From positions 62,001 to 126,000 of the forward strand of contig JAQTQZ010000004.1 in the NCBI GenBank assembly GCA_028712695.1: DNA of 64,000 nucleotides, in the 5' to 3' direction. Made by a program: the position numbers and the translations under genes. This DNA comes from Methylovulum sp. (GTDB taxonomy: Bacteria; Pseudomonadota; Gammaproteobacteria; Methylococcales; Methylomonadaceae). The notes below the pieces were generated by a model. That model was not told the DNA's origin and searched no databases. It saw nothing but the letters and a program-made list of their open reading frames with translations. This document shows, piece by piece, positions 45,355 to 55,937 of this stretch (its first letter is position 1; every line of letters starts with the position of its first letter).

Positions 45355-48219
45355 TTAACTGCCAATAACAAACCTGACCGCATCCAAACGCAATTGCGCC
45401 GCTTGGATATTCTCATGTGCCAGCATCGTAAAATCTTTTAACTGCTCGATTTCCTCGGTTTTTATCGCCGGATTGAGTTTTTTCAGCCTGACCAAGCGCT
45501 TTATTTCCGCGCTTAACGATTCCAACATAGCCGCCGTGGCCTCCGCTAATATCGCCTGCATGGCCGCGCGGGCTTGTTGTTCCGAATAATTTAGCAATTT
45601 AAGCATATACGGGCGCTGACTGCTTAGGAAAGCTGTAATCTTGTACTTATCAAACGTGGTGCCGGATTCAATCAGGCTGTCGTGCGCAAATAGCAACGAG
45701 ACATCTTTCTGGTGCTGGTCTATCACAATTCTGATTGGCGTAGGCGGCAAAAACCGGCCAATTTGCAATTGGGCAGGTGCGCTGCATTCAACAACAAAAA
45801 GGCATTCCAGCAAAAATTGCCCCACTTTCAAATTGGGATGCCTAATGACGCTGATGGCCGCATTGCCAGTTTCACTGCCTCGGACCAGCTCCATCGACGC
45901 CGTCACCATCGGATGCTCAACGGTCAAAAACTGCATGTCTTCGCGGGCCAAGCCGGTCTCGCGGCTGACAGTCACCGTCATGCCGTCTTCGGAAAGGTTG
46001 GGGAAATGGCTGACCCGCATGTGGTCGCCAGGGCGGATGATAAAACAATCCGGCGAATGGAATTCAGTCTCCACTCCGTAGCATTCAAACAGGTCTTCCA
46101 TATACGGCCACAAGCGGCCGTCATTTTCATACGCATTAAGCTGGTCGATCAACTGGTTGGCAATGTCCTTGCGGCAAGAATTCAATTCCAACAACTGGTC
46201 ACGACCATTATGCAGTTGGGTTTCCAGTTCGGCGCCGAGCACTTGGGTTTTGGCAATGAACGCATCAAAACCCTTGGCATCCTTGCTTTCCAACAAGTCC
46301 AGCAACTCATCATGCAGCCTGTCCGCCACGCCTTGCGCCGCCGAGCAATTATGGCGGAAGGCATCAAGTCCTTGGTCATACCAACGGTACAACAAGGCTT
46401 GTTCGCTATGCTCAAGATAAGGCACATGAATTTGGATGACATGCTTTTGACCGATACGGTCAAGACGGCCAATACGTTGTTGCAGCAAATCCGGATTGAT
46501 CGGCAGGTCAAATAAAATCAGGTGATGGACGAATTGGAAATTGCGCCCTTCACTGCCGATTTCAGAGCAAATCAACACCCTTGCGTTGCTTTCTTGGTCG
46601 GCAAAATAGGCGGCGGCACGGTCTCGCTCGATAATTGACATGCCCTCATGGAACACCGCCGAAGCAATACCGGCACGGTTTTTTAGGGCTTGCTCCAAAG
46701 CGATGGCAGTTTGCGCCTGTTTGCAGATCAACAAGGCTTTATCGCCATGGATGGTGTGTATGCCGGAAACCTGCCCGGAGCTGGTTCGGCGTTGGCCGGA
46801 CAACTGTTTGATTTTATCGACCAGCCACAAATAACGCGGGTCTTGTTGCCAGTCGTCAGTGTTTGCCTGGCCTGCCAACGCATAAGCGGAGCATTCGCGT
46901 TCGGGGAAACCTTTAACGGTTTGCCTTGAATTCCTGAACAAAATCCTGCCGGTGCCGTGGTGGTCGAGCAATATCTTAATCAAAGCGTCACGTGCCGCCG
47001 CCGAGTTTTCCGGATCATCCAATTGCTTCAGCAAATTGCTGACGTTGTCGTCTTTTAGCAGACCTGCCAACAGGCTGACCGTTTCGGGATCCAAGGCTTT
47101 ATCAGCCAACAAATGTTTGGCGGCATTAGCAACGGGTTCAAACTGGCGCTCTTCTTCCAAAAAGGCGGCAAAACTGTAAAAGCGGTCGGGATCAAGCAAC
47201 CGTAACCGCGCAAAATGGCTTTCCTTGCCTAATTGTTCAGGGGTGGCGGTAAGCAGGATTAAGCTTGGCGCCAGTTGGGCGAGCTGTTCGACAAACAAGT
47301 AGTCAGGGCTGGCCGCTTGTTCGCTCCACTGCAAATGGTGCGCTTCATCGACAATGACCATATCCCAGCCAGCATCCAATGCTTGCTGTTGGCGGCTTGG
47401 ATAACGGGTAAAAAAGTTCTGGCTACACAGCACCAATTGTTCGGTCAGAAACGGGTTTACCTTGTCCGCCTCGGTGTCTGTATCATCTTCCATGCCATCT
47501 GCGCCCATTTCATCCAGACAACGGGCTTCATCAAAAATACTGAACCGCAGGTTAAAACGCCGGAGCATTTCCACCAACCACTGATGCAATAGCGTTTCAG
47601 GCACAATAATCAGCACACGGTTGGTCAGGCCATTAATCAACCGGTGATGCAAAATTAGCCCGGCTTCGATGGTTTTGCCCAAGCCCACTTCATCGGCCAG
47701 CATAATTCTGGGCGCGGCACGGTTGGCGGCTTCATGGGCAATAAACACTTGGTGCGGGATCAACGAAGTGCGCCCGCCGAGCAACCCCTTAACGGGTAAT
47801 TGATGGTGCTGTTGCAGCCGGAGCCAAGTTTGGTAGCGCAGCAAAAACCAGGCACTGGGGTCAATTTGGCCGGTGAACAAGCGGTCTTGGGGTTTGTTGA
47901 ATTGGCTATGGTGGTTGATTTCAACTTCTTCAAGCGTGACCTCCCTGCCCTGCGCGTTTTTGCAAATATAAGTGACCAAGCCGTTCTGTTCGGACAGACG
48001 GATGACCGTCAATTTTTCTTCGTCGACTGATTCGATGACATCGCCCGCGGAAAAGACCACCCGCGTTAAAGGCGCGTTGTCGCGGGCATAAATCCTCCGC
48101 TCATCGCAAGCAAGATAAAGCACGGTGACACGGTTGAAACTGACATCGAGGATCAGGCCTAAACCGAGTTCGGACTCGGTGTTGCTGATCCAGCGTTGGC
48201 CGGGGATAAAAGATTCCAT
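45355..48219 (-). CDS. rapA: RNA polymerase-associated SWI2/SNF2 ATPase RapA
   Basis: RapA recycles RNA polymerase by remodelling post-termination complexes. The protein has about 954 residues, close to the usual 968. Features include the Tudor-like N-terminus MESFIPGQRWISNTESELGLG, ATPase motifs ADEVGLGKTIEAGLILH (Walker A) and VDEAHHLQW (DEAH), helicase C motifs SEIGSEGRNFQF and QQRIGRLDRIGQKH, and a RapA-specific C-terminal domain. ATG 48219 starts at the family N-terminus; the open frame extends 78 bases upstream into repeat sequence. Confidence 0.94.
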   Translation of the reverse strand: MESFIPGQRWISNTESELGLGLILDVSFNRVTVLYLACDERRIYARDNAPLTRVVFSAGDVIESVDEEKLTVIRLSEQNGLVTYICKNAQGREVTLEEVEINHHSQFNKPQDRLFTGQIDPSAWFLLRYQTWLRLQQHHQLPVKGLLGGRTSLIPHQVFIAHEAANRAAPRIMLADEVGLGKTIEAGLILHHRLINGLTNRVLIIVPETLLHQWLVEMLRRFNLRFSIFDEARCLDEMGADGMEDDTDTEADKVNPFLTEQLVLCSQNFFTRYPSRQQQALDAGWDMVIVDEAHHLQWSEQAASPDYLFVEQLAQLAPSLILLTATPEQLGKESHFARLRLLDPDRFYSFAAFLEEERQFEPVANAAKHLLADKALDPETVSLLAGLLKDDNVSNLLKQLDDPENSAAARDALIKILLDHHGTGRILFRNSRQTVKGFPERECSAYALAGQANTDDWQQDPRYLWLVDKIKQLSGQRRTSSGQVSGIHTIHGDKALLICKQAQTAIALEQALKNRAGIASAVFHEGMSIIERDRAAAYFADQESNARVLICSEIGSEGRNFQFVHHLILFDLPINPDLLQQRIGRLDRIGQKHVIQIHVPYLEHSEQALLYRWYDQGLDAFRHNCSAAQGVADRLHDELLDLLESKDAKGFDAFIAKTQVLGAELETQLHNGRDQLLELNSCRKDIANQLIDQLNAYENDGRLWPYMEDLFECYGVETEFHSPDCFIIRPGDHMRVSHFPNLSEDGMTVTVSRETGLAREDMQFLTVEHPMVTASMELVRGSETGNAAISVIRHPNLKVGQFLLECLFVVECSAPAQLQIGRFLPPTPIRIVIDQHQKDVSLLFAHDSLIESGTTFDKYKITAFLSSQRPYMLKLLNYSEQQARAAMQAILAEATAAMLESLSAEIKRLVRLKKLNPAIKTEEIEQLKDFTMLAHENIQAAQLRLDAVRFVIGS

Positions 48220-48265
48220 GTAGATATTTTCTGAAGGGTATAAGGTTAAACAGGATAAAACTAAA

Positions 48266-48336
48266 GTAGGTTGGGGGTGAGCAATGGCACTGTGCAAAAC
48301 TTTTTGTTGGGGTTCGCCAGCTCACCCCCAACCTAC
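48266..48336. repeat. 71-bp element with 17-bp perfect inverted repeats
   Basis: GTAGGTTGGGGGTGAGC (48266-48282) pairs perfectly with 48320-48336 across a 37-base spacer. It lies between the yadH stop and the rapA start. The arm resembles a GTAGGTTGGG-type repeat that I recall as dispersed in several bacterial groups. It could serve as a terminator for yadGH, but no strong T-run follows. Confidence 0.55.
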
Positions 48337-48357
48337 CTAATTGTCGTAATATGTGGC

Positions 48358-49122
48358 TTAATTTTTAATGCCCGTCCCTTTATGCAACAGGTACAAACTA
48401 AACAAGGTCAAGACCATGATAAAACCGCCGGTCATGAGATAAGCCAGCTGAATATCAATATCAGAGACGCCAATAAAGCCGTAGCGGAACGCATTAATCA
48501 TGTACAAAATCGGGTTGGCTATGGAAATGGTTTGCCAAATGGCCGGCAACATAGTGACCGAATAAAACACCCCGCCCAAATAACTTAGCGGGGTCAGCAC
48601 AAAATTGGGGATGATGGAAATGTCGTCGAAACTTTCGGCAAGCAAAGCATTGATAAAACCGGCCAACGCAAATAAGGCAGCCGTCAAAAACGCCACCGAC
48701 AAGGTGATCCACCAATTCTGCACGGCGACATCATCAAACACCCGTGCTATCAAACCGACCACAAAACCAACCAGTAAACCGCGCACAACGCCACCGCTGA
48801 CATAACCTGCCAAAATCACCCAATTGGGTACCGGTGCCACCAGCAACTCTTCAATATTATGTTGGAATTTGGTCGAATAAAATGAGGACACGACATTAGC
48901 GTAAGAATGGCTGATAACCGACATCAGAATCACGCCTGGAACGATATAGTCCATATAACTGGCACCGTTGATAGTGCCGATCCGGTCCCCTATCAATTTG
49001 CCAAAAATTAAAAAGTACAGCGCGGTGGTGATGGCGGGCGGCAATAGGGTTTGTGGCCAGATACGGATAAACCGGAAAATTTCCTTGACAACAATCGTTC
49101 TAAAAGCAATTGAATGGTTCAT
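48358..49122 (-). CDS. yadH: ABC-2 type transporter permease, YadH family
   Basis: This 254-residue ABC-2 permease has six predicted helices. Segments typical of YadH include KEIFRFIRIWPQTLLPPAITTALYFLIFG, the NIEELLVAPVPNWVILAGYVSGG loop, and LTPLSYLGGVFYSVTMLPAIWQ. It forms an exporter with the YadG-type ATPase, whose gene overlaps it by four bases. The substrate in this family is unknown. Confidence 0.88.
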   Translation of the reverse strand: MNHSIAFRTIVVKEIFRFIRIWPQTLLPPAITTALYFLIFGKLIGDRIGTINGASYMDYIVPGVILMSVISHSYANVVSSFYSTKFQHNIEELLVAPVPNWVILAGYVSGGVVRGLLVGFVVGLIARVFDDVAVQNWWITLSVAFLTAALFALAGFINALLAESFDDISIIPNFVLTPLSYLGGVFYSVTMLPAIWQTISIANPILYMINAFRYGFIGVSDIDIQLAYLMTGGFIMVLTLFSLYLLHKGTGIKN

Positions 49123-50048
49123 TGTTTAGCCCCCGCCGATTTTGTTTCCACCAAATCCATAAACAATTGTTCCAAGCGGTTGGTCTTGTTTTTAAGGCTG
49201 ATAACGTTGATATTGCGTTGCGTCAGTTCGCCAAATAATTTATTCAGCCCGCTTTCTTTAGGTACGGCGACATTCAGCACCTTATCCGCAACCAATTCAA
49301 GCTGATAACCATCGATAACCGGTACGGCCGTCAGTGGCTGCGCCAAATCCAGCACGAAATGGTCAACATGCAGCCGAGCCAATAAGCCCGCCATATCAGA
49401 ATTTTCGACAATCTGGCCCTGGTCAATAATGGCGATATTACGGCATAGGCTTTCAGCCTCTTCCAGATAATGGGTCGTCAAAATAATGGTCGTACCCTGT
49501 TGGTTGACTTGTTGCATCATTTTCCACATGGAACGGCGGATTTCAATATCAACGCCCGCCGTCGGCTCATCCAAAATAAGCAATTTAGGTGCATGCACCA
49601 TCGCCCTGGCAATCATCACCCGGCGCTTCATCCCGCCCGACAAACGTCTGGAAACCGTATCGCGTTTGTCCCACAATTCCATTTGCTTAAGGCAGTGTTC
49701 CGTCCGTTGTAACGCCAATTTACGGGGCGTACCGTAATAACCGGCCTGATTGAGCAAAATATTTTTGACGGTGTCAAACTGGTTAAAATTGACTTCCTGA
49801 GGCACTAGGCCTATGCAGCTTTTAGCCTGAGTCCGTTCACGTTGCAAATCGTGGCCAAACACACTCACTGTCCCGCTCGTGGGGTTGACTAATGAACTGA
49901 TAATACCGATAGCCGTTGATTTGCCCGCACCATTAGGCCCAAGTAACGCAAAAAAATCACCGGCCCCAACATCAAGGTCAATACCCTTTAAGGCTTCAAA
50001 ACCATTATTGTAAGTTTTTCTAAGATTACGAAGAGATAATGCTTTCAT
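49119..50048 (-). CDS. yadG: ABC transporter ATP-binding protein, YadG family
   Basis: This 309-residue ATPase has Walker A GPNGAGKSTAIGII, Q-loop region VPQEVNFNQF, signature RLSGGMKRRVMIARAM, Walker B LLILDEPTAGVDIEIRR and switch histidine LTTHYLEEAE. The C-terminal extension after residue 220 is usual for DrrA/YadG-type exporters. It is translated together with yadH. The start ATG lies 140 bases from the divergent ppx gene, so both promoters share that gap. Confidence 0.92.
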   Translation of the reverse strand: MKALSLRNLRKTYNNGFEALKGIDLDVGAGDFFALLGPNGAGKSTAIGIISSLVNPTSGTVSVFGHDLQRERTQAKSCIGLVPQEVNFNQFDTVKNILLNQAGYYGTPRKLALQRTEHCLKQMELWDKRDTVSRRLSGGMKRRVMIARAMVHAPKLLILDEPTAGVDIEIRRSMWKMMQQVNQQGTTIILTTHYLEEAESLCRNIAIIDQGQIVENSDMAGLLARLHVDHFVLDLAQPLTAVPVIDGYQLELVADKVLNVAVPKESGLNKLFGELTQRNINVISLKNKTNRLEQLFMDLVETKSAGAKQ

Positions 50049-50188
50049 GCTGAAACTAACACTTAACGGGCGCCTTTAAATAAGTTAAATTAGCGGCTGC
50101 ATCCATTTGGGATTATTTAAAATGGAGCGCTGAAACCGCGTGATTTTATCAGAAACTAACACGCTTCGTAGACAAAACTGGATAGCCT

Positions 50189-51688
50189 GTGCAAAAGATT
50201 ACCCCTGAAGTTGTAGCCGCTGTAGATTTGGGCTCTAACAGTTTCCACATGATCGTCTGTAGCCTGACAGAGGGTAAATTAAAAACGCTGGACCAACTTA
50301 AAGAAATGGTTAGGTTAGCATCAGGGCTCGATAGCCGGAACATACTTGATGAACCTACCCAACAACGGGCGTTAGCCTGTCTGGAGCGGTTTGGCCAACG
50401 CATCCGCAACTTTCCGCCTGGCAGTGTCCGCGTGGTCGGCACCAACACCTTGCGTACCGCTAAAAACTCCCAACAGTTTTTACTTAAGGCCGAACAAGCC
50501 TTAAACCACCCTATCCACATCATTTCCGGCATAGAAGAGGCACGGTTGATCTACATGGGTGTCGCCTTCAGTCTCGGCAGCAATGCAAACCGCCGCTTGG
50601 TTATGGATATAGGGGGCGGCAGCACTGAATATATCATCGGCACCGGTGACACGCCAAAAGAAAAAGAAAGTTTATACATGGGTTGTGTGTCCGTCAGTAA
50701 CCGCTTTTTTCCGGAGGGCAAACTGTCCAAAGTTGCCTTTACGCGGGCCACCTTATTTGCTGAACAGGAACTGGAACCTTTCCAACAAAAATTCCAGCAA
50801 GGCAACTGGGATGAAGCTATTGGCGCATCCGGCAGCCTACGGGCAATTGCCAAAGTCTTACAAGCTAAAAACTGGAGCAATAACGGCATTACCCGCAGTG
50901 GCCTTGACCAACTGGTGGGTTATCTCACTAATTGCAGCCATATCAATGAAATTAACCTGCCCGATCTCGACCCTGAACGTCTGCCGGTGTTTACAGGGGG
51001 GGTGGCAATCGCCTACGCCACCTTTAAAAGCTTGGGTATCGAGCAAATGACGGTATCGGACGGGGCTTTAAGGGAAGGTTTGATCCAGGATTTGCTAGGC
51101 CGTATTTATAACCACGATGTCCGCTCCGAAACTGTCCAAGCGCTTGCTACCCGTTATCATACCGACAAAGCACACGCCGCACGCCTCGACCAAACCGTTA
51201 TGATGCTGCTGGAACAAGTACGCGAGAGCAACAGCCTGCTTGATAACGAAGCGAGCGAACAGTTTTTAAGCTGGGCCGCCCAATTGCATGAAATAGGCCG
51301 CGACATTGCCCACGGCCAATACCACAAACACAGTGCCTATATTATCGAAAACGGCGATTTGGCCGGCTTTTCACATCAAGACCAAGTGCTGCTGGCAACG
51401 CTGATAAGGGCGCATCGGCGTAAGTTTTCCCGCTCACGCTTCCAAAACTTACCTGCACCTTGGGACAAACAAGCCCCTTATTTGGCGATAATGCTCCGGC
51501 TAGCCGTGTTGCTGCACCGCAACCGCCATGAAGACGAATTGCCACACTTTACAATTCAGTTGGTAAGGTCAAAAGTCACGTTGCAGTTTCCAGACAATTG
51601 GCTGAACCAATCCCCCTTAACGCACGCCGATTTGATTCTGGAGGCCGGTTACCTTAAATCGGCTGGCTTTACCCTGAACTTTGCTTGA
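50189..51688 (+). CDS. ppx: Exopolyphosphatase (Ppx/GppA family)
   Basis: Ppx removes terminal phosphates from polyphosphate; GppA homologues also hydrolyse pppGpp. The 499-residue length and an HD-like C-terminal half (AAQLHEIGRDIAHGQYHKHSAYII) favour Ppx. The N-terminus has the ASKHA motif AVDLGSNSFHMIV, then GTNTLRTAKN, then the phosphate loop MDIGGGSTEYIIG. The start is GTG. No ppk gene is adjacent. The next gene begins right at its stop, suggesting an operon with an unknown membrane-anchored protein. Confidence 0.9.
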   Translation: MQKITPEVVAAVDLGSNSFHMIVCSLTEGKLKTLDQLKEMVRLASGLDSRNILDEPTQQRALACLERFGQRIRNFPPGSVRVVGTNTLRTAKNSQQFLLKAEQALNHPIHIISGIEEARLIYMGVAFSLGSNANRRLVMDIGGGSTEYIIGTGDTPKEKESLYMGCVSVSNRFFPEGKLSKVAFTRATLFAEQELEPFQQKFQQGNWDEAIGASGSLRAIAKVLQAKNWSNNGITRSGLDQLVGYLTNCSHINEINLPDLDPERLPVFTGGVAIAYATFKSLGIEQMTVSDGALREGLIQDLLGRIYNHDVRSETVQALATRYHTDKAHAARLDQTVMMLLEQVRESNSLLDNEASEQFLSWAAQLHEIGRDIAHGQYHKHSAYIIENGDLAGFSHQDQVLLATLIRAHRRKFSRSRFQNLPAPWDKQAPYLAIMLRLAVLLHRNRHEDELPHFTIQLVRSKVTLQFPDNWLNQSPLTHADLILEAGYLKSAGFTLNFA

Positions 51689-51696
51689 CTGGAGCC

Positions 51697-52965
51697 ATGA
51701 TATTTTTATTACGCCTCTTGCGCTACAGCCTGTTAGCGGTATTGATATTATGCGTAATGATCGTTTTTTTTGGTATCAGCGACACGCCCGACATTAAATT
51801 GGGCTGGTCGTTAAGCCACAGTGATATTGACCGGGCAAAAAAAATCCTTCATGAGGGCTCCAAAACCCGTCCCGATGAAATTGGCACCATAGAACTCAGC
51901 AAAGATGACCTTAATCTTGCCGCCAATTATCTGTTAAACCGCTACAGTAAAAGCGCCGTAGACATATCGCTAAAAAAAAACCAGTTAAAATTCACCGCCA
52001 CTACAACGTTGCCTAAAAACAGCTTGGGCAAATATTTAAATGTCACCATTGCTTTTGGTAATGTAGAAGGCAAACGGCTCCCTACAATCACCAAGTTTAA
52101 GGCAGGTAAATTGCTACTTCCGTCAAGCTTGGCGGCTGTGGCAATTAATTATTTTATCCGCCATTCCTCGCTAAACGATTATTTTTTGCTCGCCACCCGC
52201 CCCATTAAAACCGTTAAAATTGAGCCTGAAAAATTAACCCTCACTTATTTTTCCAATATAGAAACCTTAATCCAGGCCCACACGCTTCTGACCCAAAGCA
52301 ATGATAGCCCTACCTTAAACATTTATCAGGAGAAACTGGCTGATATTATTGCCCACCATGATCCAAGCTGGCGTTTATCTCTAGCAGACTTACTAAAGCC
52401 GCTGTTTGAACTGGCCTATCAGCGCTCTACCCTAGACACCGCTATCGAAGAAAACAGACTGGTTATTTTTACCGTCAATGACTACGTCAATAAAAATGAA
52501 ACGAGAAGATTTTGGTCATTGCCTGCTAAAAAACCGGCGAACCGCAAATACTATCCAGCTTTTTTGTACAAACGGACAGATTTAGCGCAACATTTTATCG
52601 GCTCGGCGGCACTTACCGCTTCTATCAGCGGCGAAATTTCTGACTTGGCCGGGGTAGAAAAAGAGTTGAGCGATGCCCAAGGCGGCAGCGGTTTTAGCTT
52701 TATTGATTTAACGGCAGATAAGGCAGGCACCCGTTTTGGTGATTTGGCAACCGCATCGCCGGAAACCGCCCGTAAAATACAACAGGCAATGTCCCAAATA
52801 AAAAGCTACAGTGATTTCATGCCCGATCCTAGGGATCTACCCGAACACATGAATGAGGCGGAGTTTAAAAGCCGGTACGGATCGCCTAACAGCCCAACTT
52901 ATCAGGCATTGGCCCAACAGATTGATGCGCGGATAGCGGCCATACCGATGTACCGGCTAGATTGA
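51697..52965 (+). CDS. Membrane-anchored protein of unknown function downstream of ppx
   Basis: This 422-residue protein has one N-terminal transmembrane or signal-anchor helix (LLRLLRYSLLAVLILCVMIVFFGI). A large presumably periplasmic domain follows with no recognised motif. Segments such as LSKDDLNLAANYLLNRY, LKFTATTTLPKNSLGKYLNVTIAFG and ADKAGTRFGDLA suggest an alternating alpha/beta fold, and it is lysine-rich. ATG 51697 is preferred; a TTG at 51685 overlaps the ppx stop. Operon position suggests a link to polyphosphate or envelope stress, but this is only inference. Confidence 0.6.
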   Translation: MIFLLRLLRYSLLAVLILCVMIVFFGISDTPDIKLGWSLSHSDIDRAKKILHEGSKTRPDEIGTIELSKDDLNLAANYLLNRYSKSAVDISLKKNQLKFTATTTLPKNSLGKYLNVTIAFGNVEGKRLPTITKFKAGKLLLPSSLAAVAINYFIRHSSLNDYFLLATRPIKTVKIEPEKLTLTYFSNIETLIQAHTLLTQSNDSPTLNIYQEKLADIIAHHDPSWRLSLADLLKPLFELAYQRSTLDTAIEENRLVIFTVNDYVNKNETRRFWSLPAKKPANRKYYPAFLYKRTDLAQHFIGSAALTASISGEISDLAGVEKELSDAQGGSGFSFIDLTADKAGTRFGDLATASPETARKIQQAMSQIKSYSDFMPDPRDLPEHMNEAEFKSRYGSPNSPTYQALAQQIDARIAAIPMYRLD

Positions 52966-53084
52966 GGGGAAAGTTTAAATGTGGGTCACTTGGACAAATC
53001 AAACTCTTTGTCCGCCCCTGGACAACGGATTATTAGGTGTTTGCAAATTATTTAAAACTGGGCTCAAAATCCTAGAATTACTGT

Positions 53085-54044
53085 TTATTCGGGGGTATGG
53101 AAAGCCCTAAGTTTATTAATGACCAACGCTTGCACTTGTTCTGACAAATCCTGTTGCCCGCTATAAAAACTGGCGGCATCGGTTTCTCTGCGTAGCCAGG
53201 TAAATTGGCGTTTGGCCAGTTGCCGGGTGGCAACAATGGCTTTTTCTGTCATGGTTTCAAGATCATACTCACCTTGCAGATAAGACCAGGCTTGCCGGTA
53301 ACCGACCGCCCTGATAGCAGGCATTTTTTCGTTTAGATCACCCCGGTCGTAGAGATGCTGGACTTCTTCGATAAAACCTTGGGCCAGCATGGCCCGGAAA
53401 CGCTGGGCGATGATGTCGTGTAAAATTTTCCGGTCTGGCGGGGCAATAATCAATTTGATAGCTTGATACGGTAATGCTTGCGGCTGTGTGGCAGTAAAAA
53501 ATGAGGTTAAGGGTTGTCCGCTGATTTCATGCACTTCCAATGCCCGCTGGACACGCTGCGGGTCATTTGGATGGATTCGCGCCGCCGCTTCAGGGTCTAC
53601 CGCTGCAAGCCGTCGATGGAGCGCCTCTTTACCTAGATTTTCCAATTCTAAATCCAACTTGGCCCTAATAGCCGGATCGGCTTCCGGTAAGGCGGCAAGC
53701 CCTCCGGTTAGCGCATTAAAGTAAAGCATGGTGCCACCGACCAAAATGGGAATCTTCCCCCGCTGGCTTATCTCAGCCATTAACGCCAGCGCCCGTGTCC
53801 TGAATTGGCCGGTGGAAAAAGCTTCTGACGGGTCGAGTATATCCAGAAGATGATGGGGAATACCACCCCGCTCTGCCAGCGTGGGTTTGGCAGTGCCTAT
53901 GTCCATGCCTTTATAGACCAATGCCGAATCGACGCTGATAATTTCGCCGTCAAGGGCTTGGGCAAGTTGTACGGCCAACGCGGTTTTGCCTGAGGCGGTC
54001 GGCCCCATTAAGAAGATAGCGGGTGGTGGTTGTGTATGTTTCAT
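53085..54044 (-). CDS. miaA: tRNA dimethylallyltransferase MiaA
   Basis: MiaA isopentenylates A37 of tRNAs that read UNN codons. The 319-residue protein shows P-loop [11 protein letters not shown], substrate region [34 protein letters not shown], the RAVGYRQAW block and KRQFTWLR. It overlaps the mutL stop by four bases. This mutL-miaA order is conserved in gammaproteobacteria; hfq and hflX, which often follow, are not present here. Confidence 0.96.
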   Translation of the reverse strand: MKHTQPPPAIFLMGPTASGKTALAVQLAQALDGEIISVDSALVYKGMDIGTAKPTLAERGGIPHHLLDILDPSEAFSTGQFRTRALALMAEISQRGKIPILVGGTMLYFNALTGGLAALPEADPAIRAKLDLELENLGKEALHRRLAAVDPEAAARIHPNDPQRVQRALEVHEISGQPLTSFFTATQPQALPYQAIKLIIAPPDRKILHDIIAQRFRAMLAQGFIEEVQHLYDRGDLNEKMPAIRAVGYRQAWSYLQGEYDLETMTEKAIVATRQLAKRQFTWLRRETDAASFYSGQQDLSEQVQALVINKLRAFHTPE

Positions 54045-55837
54045 TGTCCACGCAAAAAGAATTTATCAAGATCATTCATCGACAGCGTTATCCAAGTCGG
54101 ACGCCCGTGGTTGCATTGGCCTATCCTTTCGGTTTGCTCCATTTCACGCAATAAGGCGTTCATTTCTTCCAAGCTTAACCGACGATGCGCACGCACCGCA
54201 CCATGGCACGCCATTGTCGCCAGCAACTGGTTGGTTTGTTCCTGGATACGCTGGCTCATGCCGTGTTCAGACAAATCTGCAAGGACATCACGCAATAAAG
54301 TTTCCACATCGGTATCACGCAATAACGCAGGCACCGAACGCAAGATAACCGTCTCTGGCCCGGCACGGCTGACCTCAAACCCTAGGCCATGAAAAAACGC
54401 ATGTTCTTGTTCGGCCAAATCTGCCTCAATCGCGGTGACAGTCAGTTTAATAGGCAACAGCAAAGGCTGGCTGGGCACATTACCTTGCTGGTAGTGTAGC
54501 TTTAAACGCTCATAGGTCACCCGTTCATGCGCCGCATGGGCATCGACTAGGATTATGCCCGTGCGCGTTTCAGACAAGATAAAGACACTATGCAGATGGG
54601 CGATGGCATAGCCTAAAGGCGGAAAATCCGCAGGCTGTGAAACGGGTAAACTTGCCGGTTCGGGGTGCAATGTCGCGTAGGCACGGAGCTGTTCTTCCAC
54701 CTGCAAAGGCAAGGCAGTCTGTTGTGGCGTCCATGCGCCACCATAAGAAGAAACCGGTTTAGCGGCGGCAACTGGTTGCAGCTGGATTGGCGTTAATAAT
54801 TCTATTGATGAGTGAGTGGCTATTGGCTGGTCGCCTGGGCGCAAATCAGCCAGCGACCGATGCAGGGCGCTAAACAAAAAGTCATGCACCAAACGCCCTT
54901 CCCTGAACCTGACTTCAAGTTTTGCCGGATGGGCATTCACATCAACCAGTGCAGGGTCTAGCGTCAGATACAATACAAACACCGGATGCCTGCCATGGAA
55001 CAGTACGTCCTGAAACGCCTGCTTAACCGCATGGGCAACCAGTTTGTCTTTAACCAACCGGTTGTTGACATAAAAAAATTGCATATCTTGTTGGCTGCGT
55101 GAAAATGTCGGCAGCCCGACCCAGCCGTTCAACTGTAAACCTGAAGCCGCAAAATCGATGGTCACAGAACTGTCAATAAAGGCTGGCCCACAAATGCTGG
55201 CGACCCGTTGTTCCTGATCCTTCGAAGATTCGGCTGGCCTTAAATTCAGCACTTCTTTTTGATTGTGGGTGAGCGTAAAGCCAATATCGAAACGGCTTAG
55301 CGCCATGCGTTTGACCAAGGTTTCAATATGGGTGAATTCGGTTTTTTCGGATTTTAAAAATTTGCGGCGGGCGGGCGTGTTGTAAAACAGGTCACGGACA
55401 TCAACGGTAGTGCCTTGCGGATGCGGATCGGGCTGGGGAACAAAGTTTTTTTCAGTGCCATCAGCATCAACACACCAAGCACACTCTGCATCAGTGACAC
55501 GGGAAATCAAGGTGAGCCGTGCCACGGAACTGATGCTGGGCAAGGCCTCGCCGCGAAAGCCCATGCTGGCAACGTGCTCAAGGTCTGCTAGCGTGGCGAT
55601 TTTGCTGGTGGCATGGCGTGATAACGCTAACGGCAAATCTTCTTTGACGATACCACAGCCATCATCCCTTATTTTTATCCGCCGTGTGCCGCCTTGCTCT
55701 ATATCAATAATTACGTGCATCGCACCGGCATCAAAACAGTTTTCAACCAGTTCCTTAACAATGGAGGCAGGTCTTTCAACCACTTCGCCTGCGGCGATTT
55801 GATTGACAAGTTGGGTGGGCAGGGAGTGGATACGCAT
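54041..55837 (-). CDS. mutL: DNA mismatch repair protein MutL
   Basis: MutL couples mismatch recognition by MutS to strand removal. The 598-residue protein has GHKL ATPase motifs ([42 protein letters not shown]). The C-terminal domain carries [12 protein letters not shown] at 432-443, one residue off the DQHA(X)2E(X)4E endonuclease motif. It also has [10 protein letters not shown] and CNHGRPTW, both characteristic of nicking MutL proteins. It is therefore likely an endonuclease-type MutL working without MutH, as in pseudomonads, and unlike Escherichia coli. Confidence 0.95.
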   Translation of the reverse strand: MRIHSLPTQLVNQIAAGEVVERPASIVKELVENCFDAGAMHVIIDIEQGGTRRIKIRDDGCGIVKEDLPLALSRHATSKIATLADLEHVASMGFRGEALPSISSVARLTLISRVTDAECAWCVDADGTEKNFVPQPDPHPQGTTVDVRDLFYNTPARRKFLKSEKTEFTHIETLVKRMALSRFDIGFTLTHNQKEVLNLRPAESSKDQEQRVASICGPAFIDSSVTIDFAASGLQLNGWVGLPTFSRSQQDMQFFYVNNRLVKDKLVAHAVKQAFQDVLFHGRHPVFVLYLTLDPALVDVNAHPAKLEVRFREGRLVHDFLFSALHRSLADLRPGDQPIATHSSIELLTPIQLQPVAAAKPVSSYGGAWTPQQTALPLQVEEQLRAYATLHPEPASLPVSQPADFPPLGYAIAHLHSVFILSETRTGIILVDAHAAHERVTYERLKLHYQQGNVPSQPLLLPIKLTVTAIEADLAEQEHAFFHGLGFEVSRAGPETVILRSVPALLRDTDVETLLRDVLADLSEHGMSQRIQEQTNQLLATMACHGAVRAHRRLSLEEMNALLREMEQTERIGQCNHGRPTWITLSMNDLDKFFLRGQ

Positions 55838-55937
55838 CGGACAATCTGGAACAAATAGCGTATTTTATCTGACTGGCCGAAAAATAACTTGCCCAAATCA
55901 CTATTCGGTCAAACTCGACCTTATAAGTCAGTCAGGG

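Noticed and set aside
45712-46515. 267-codon plus-strand open frame opposite rapA
   Set aside because: It is an antisense shadow; rapA motifs on the other strand are complete.
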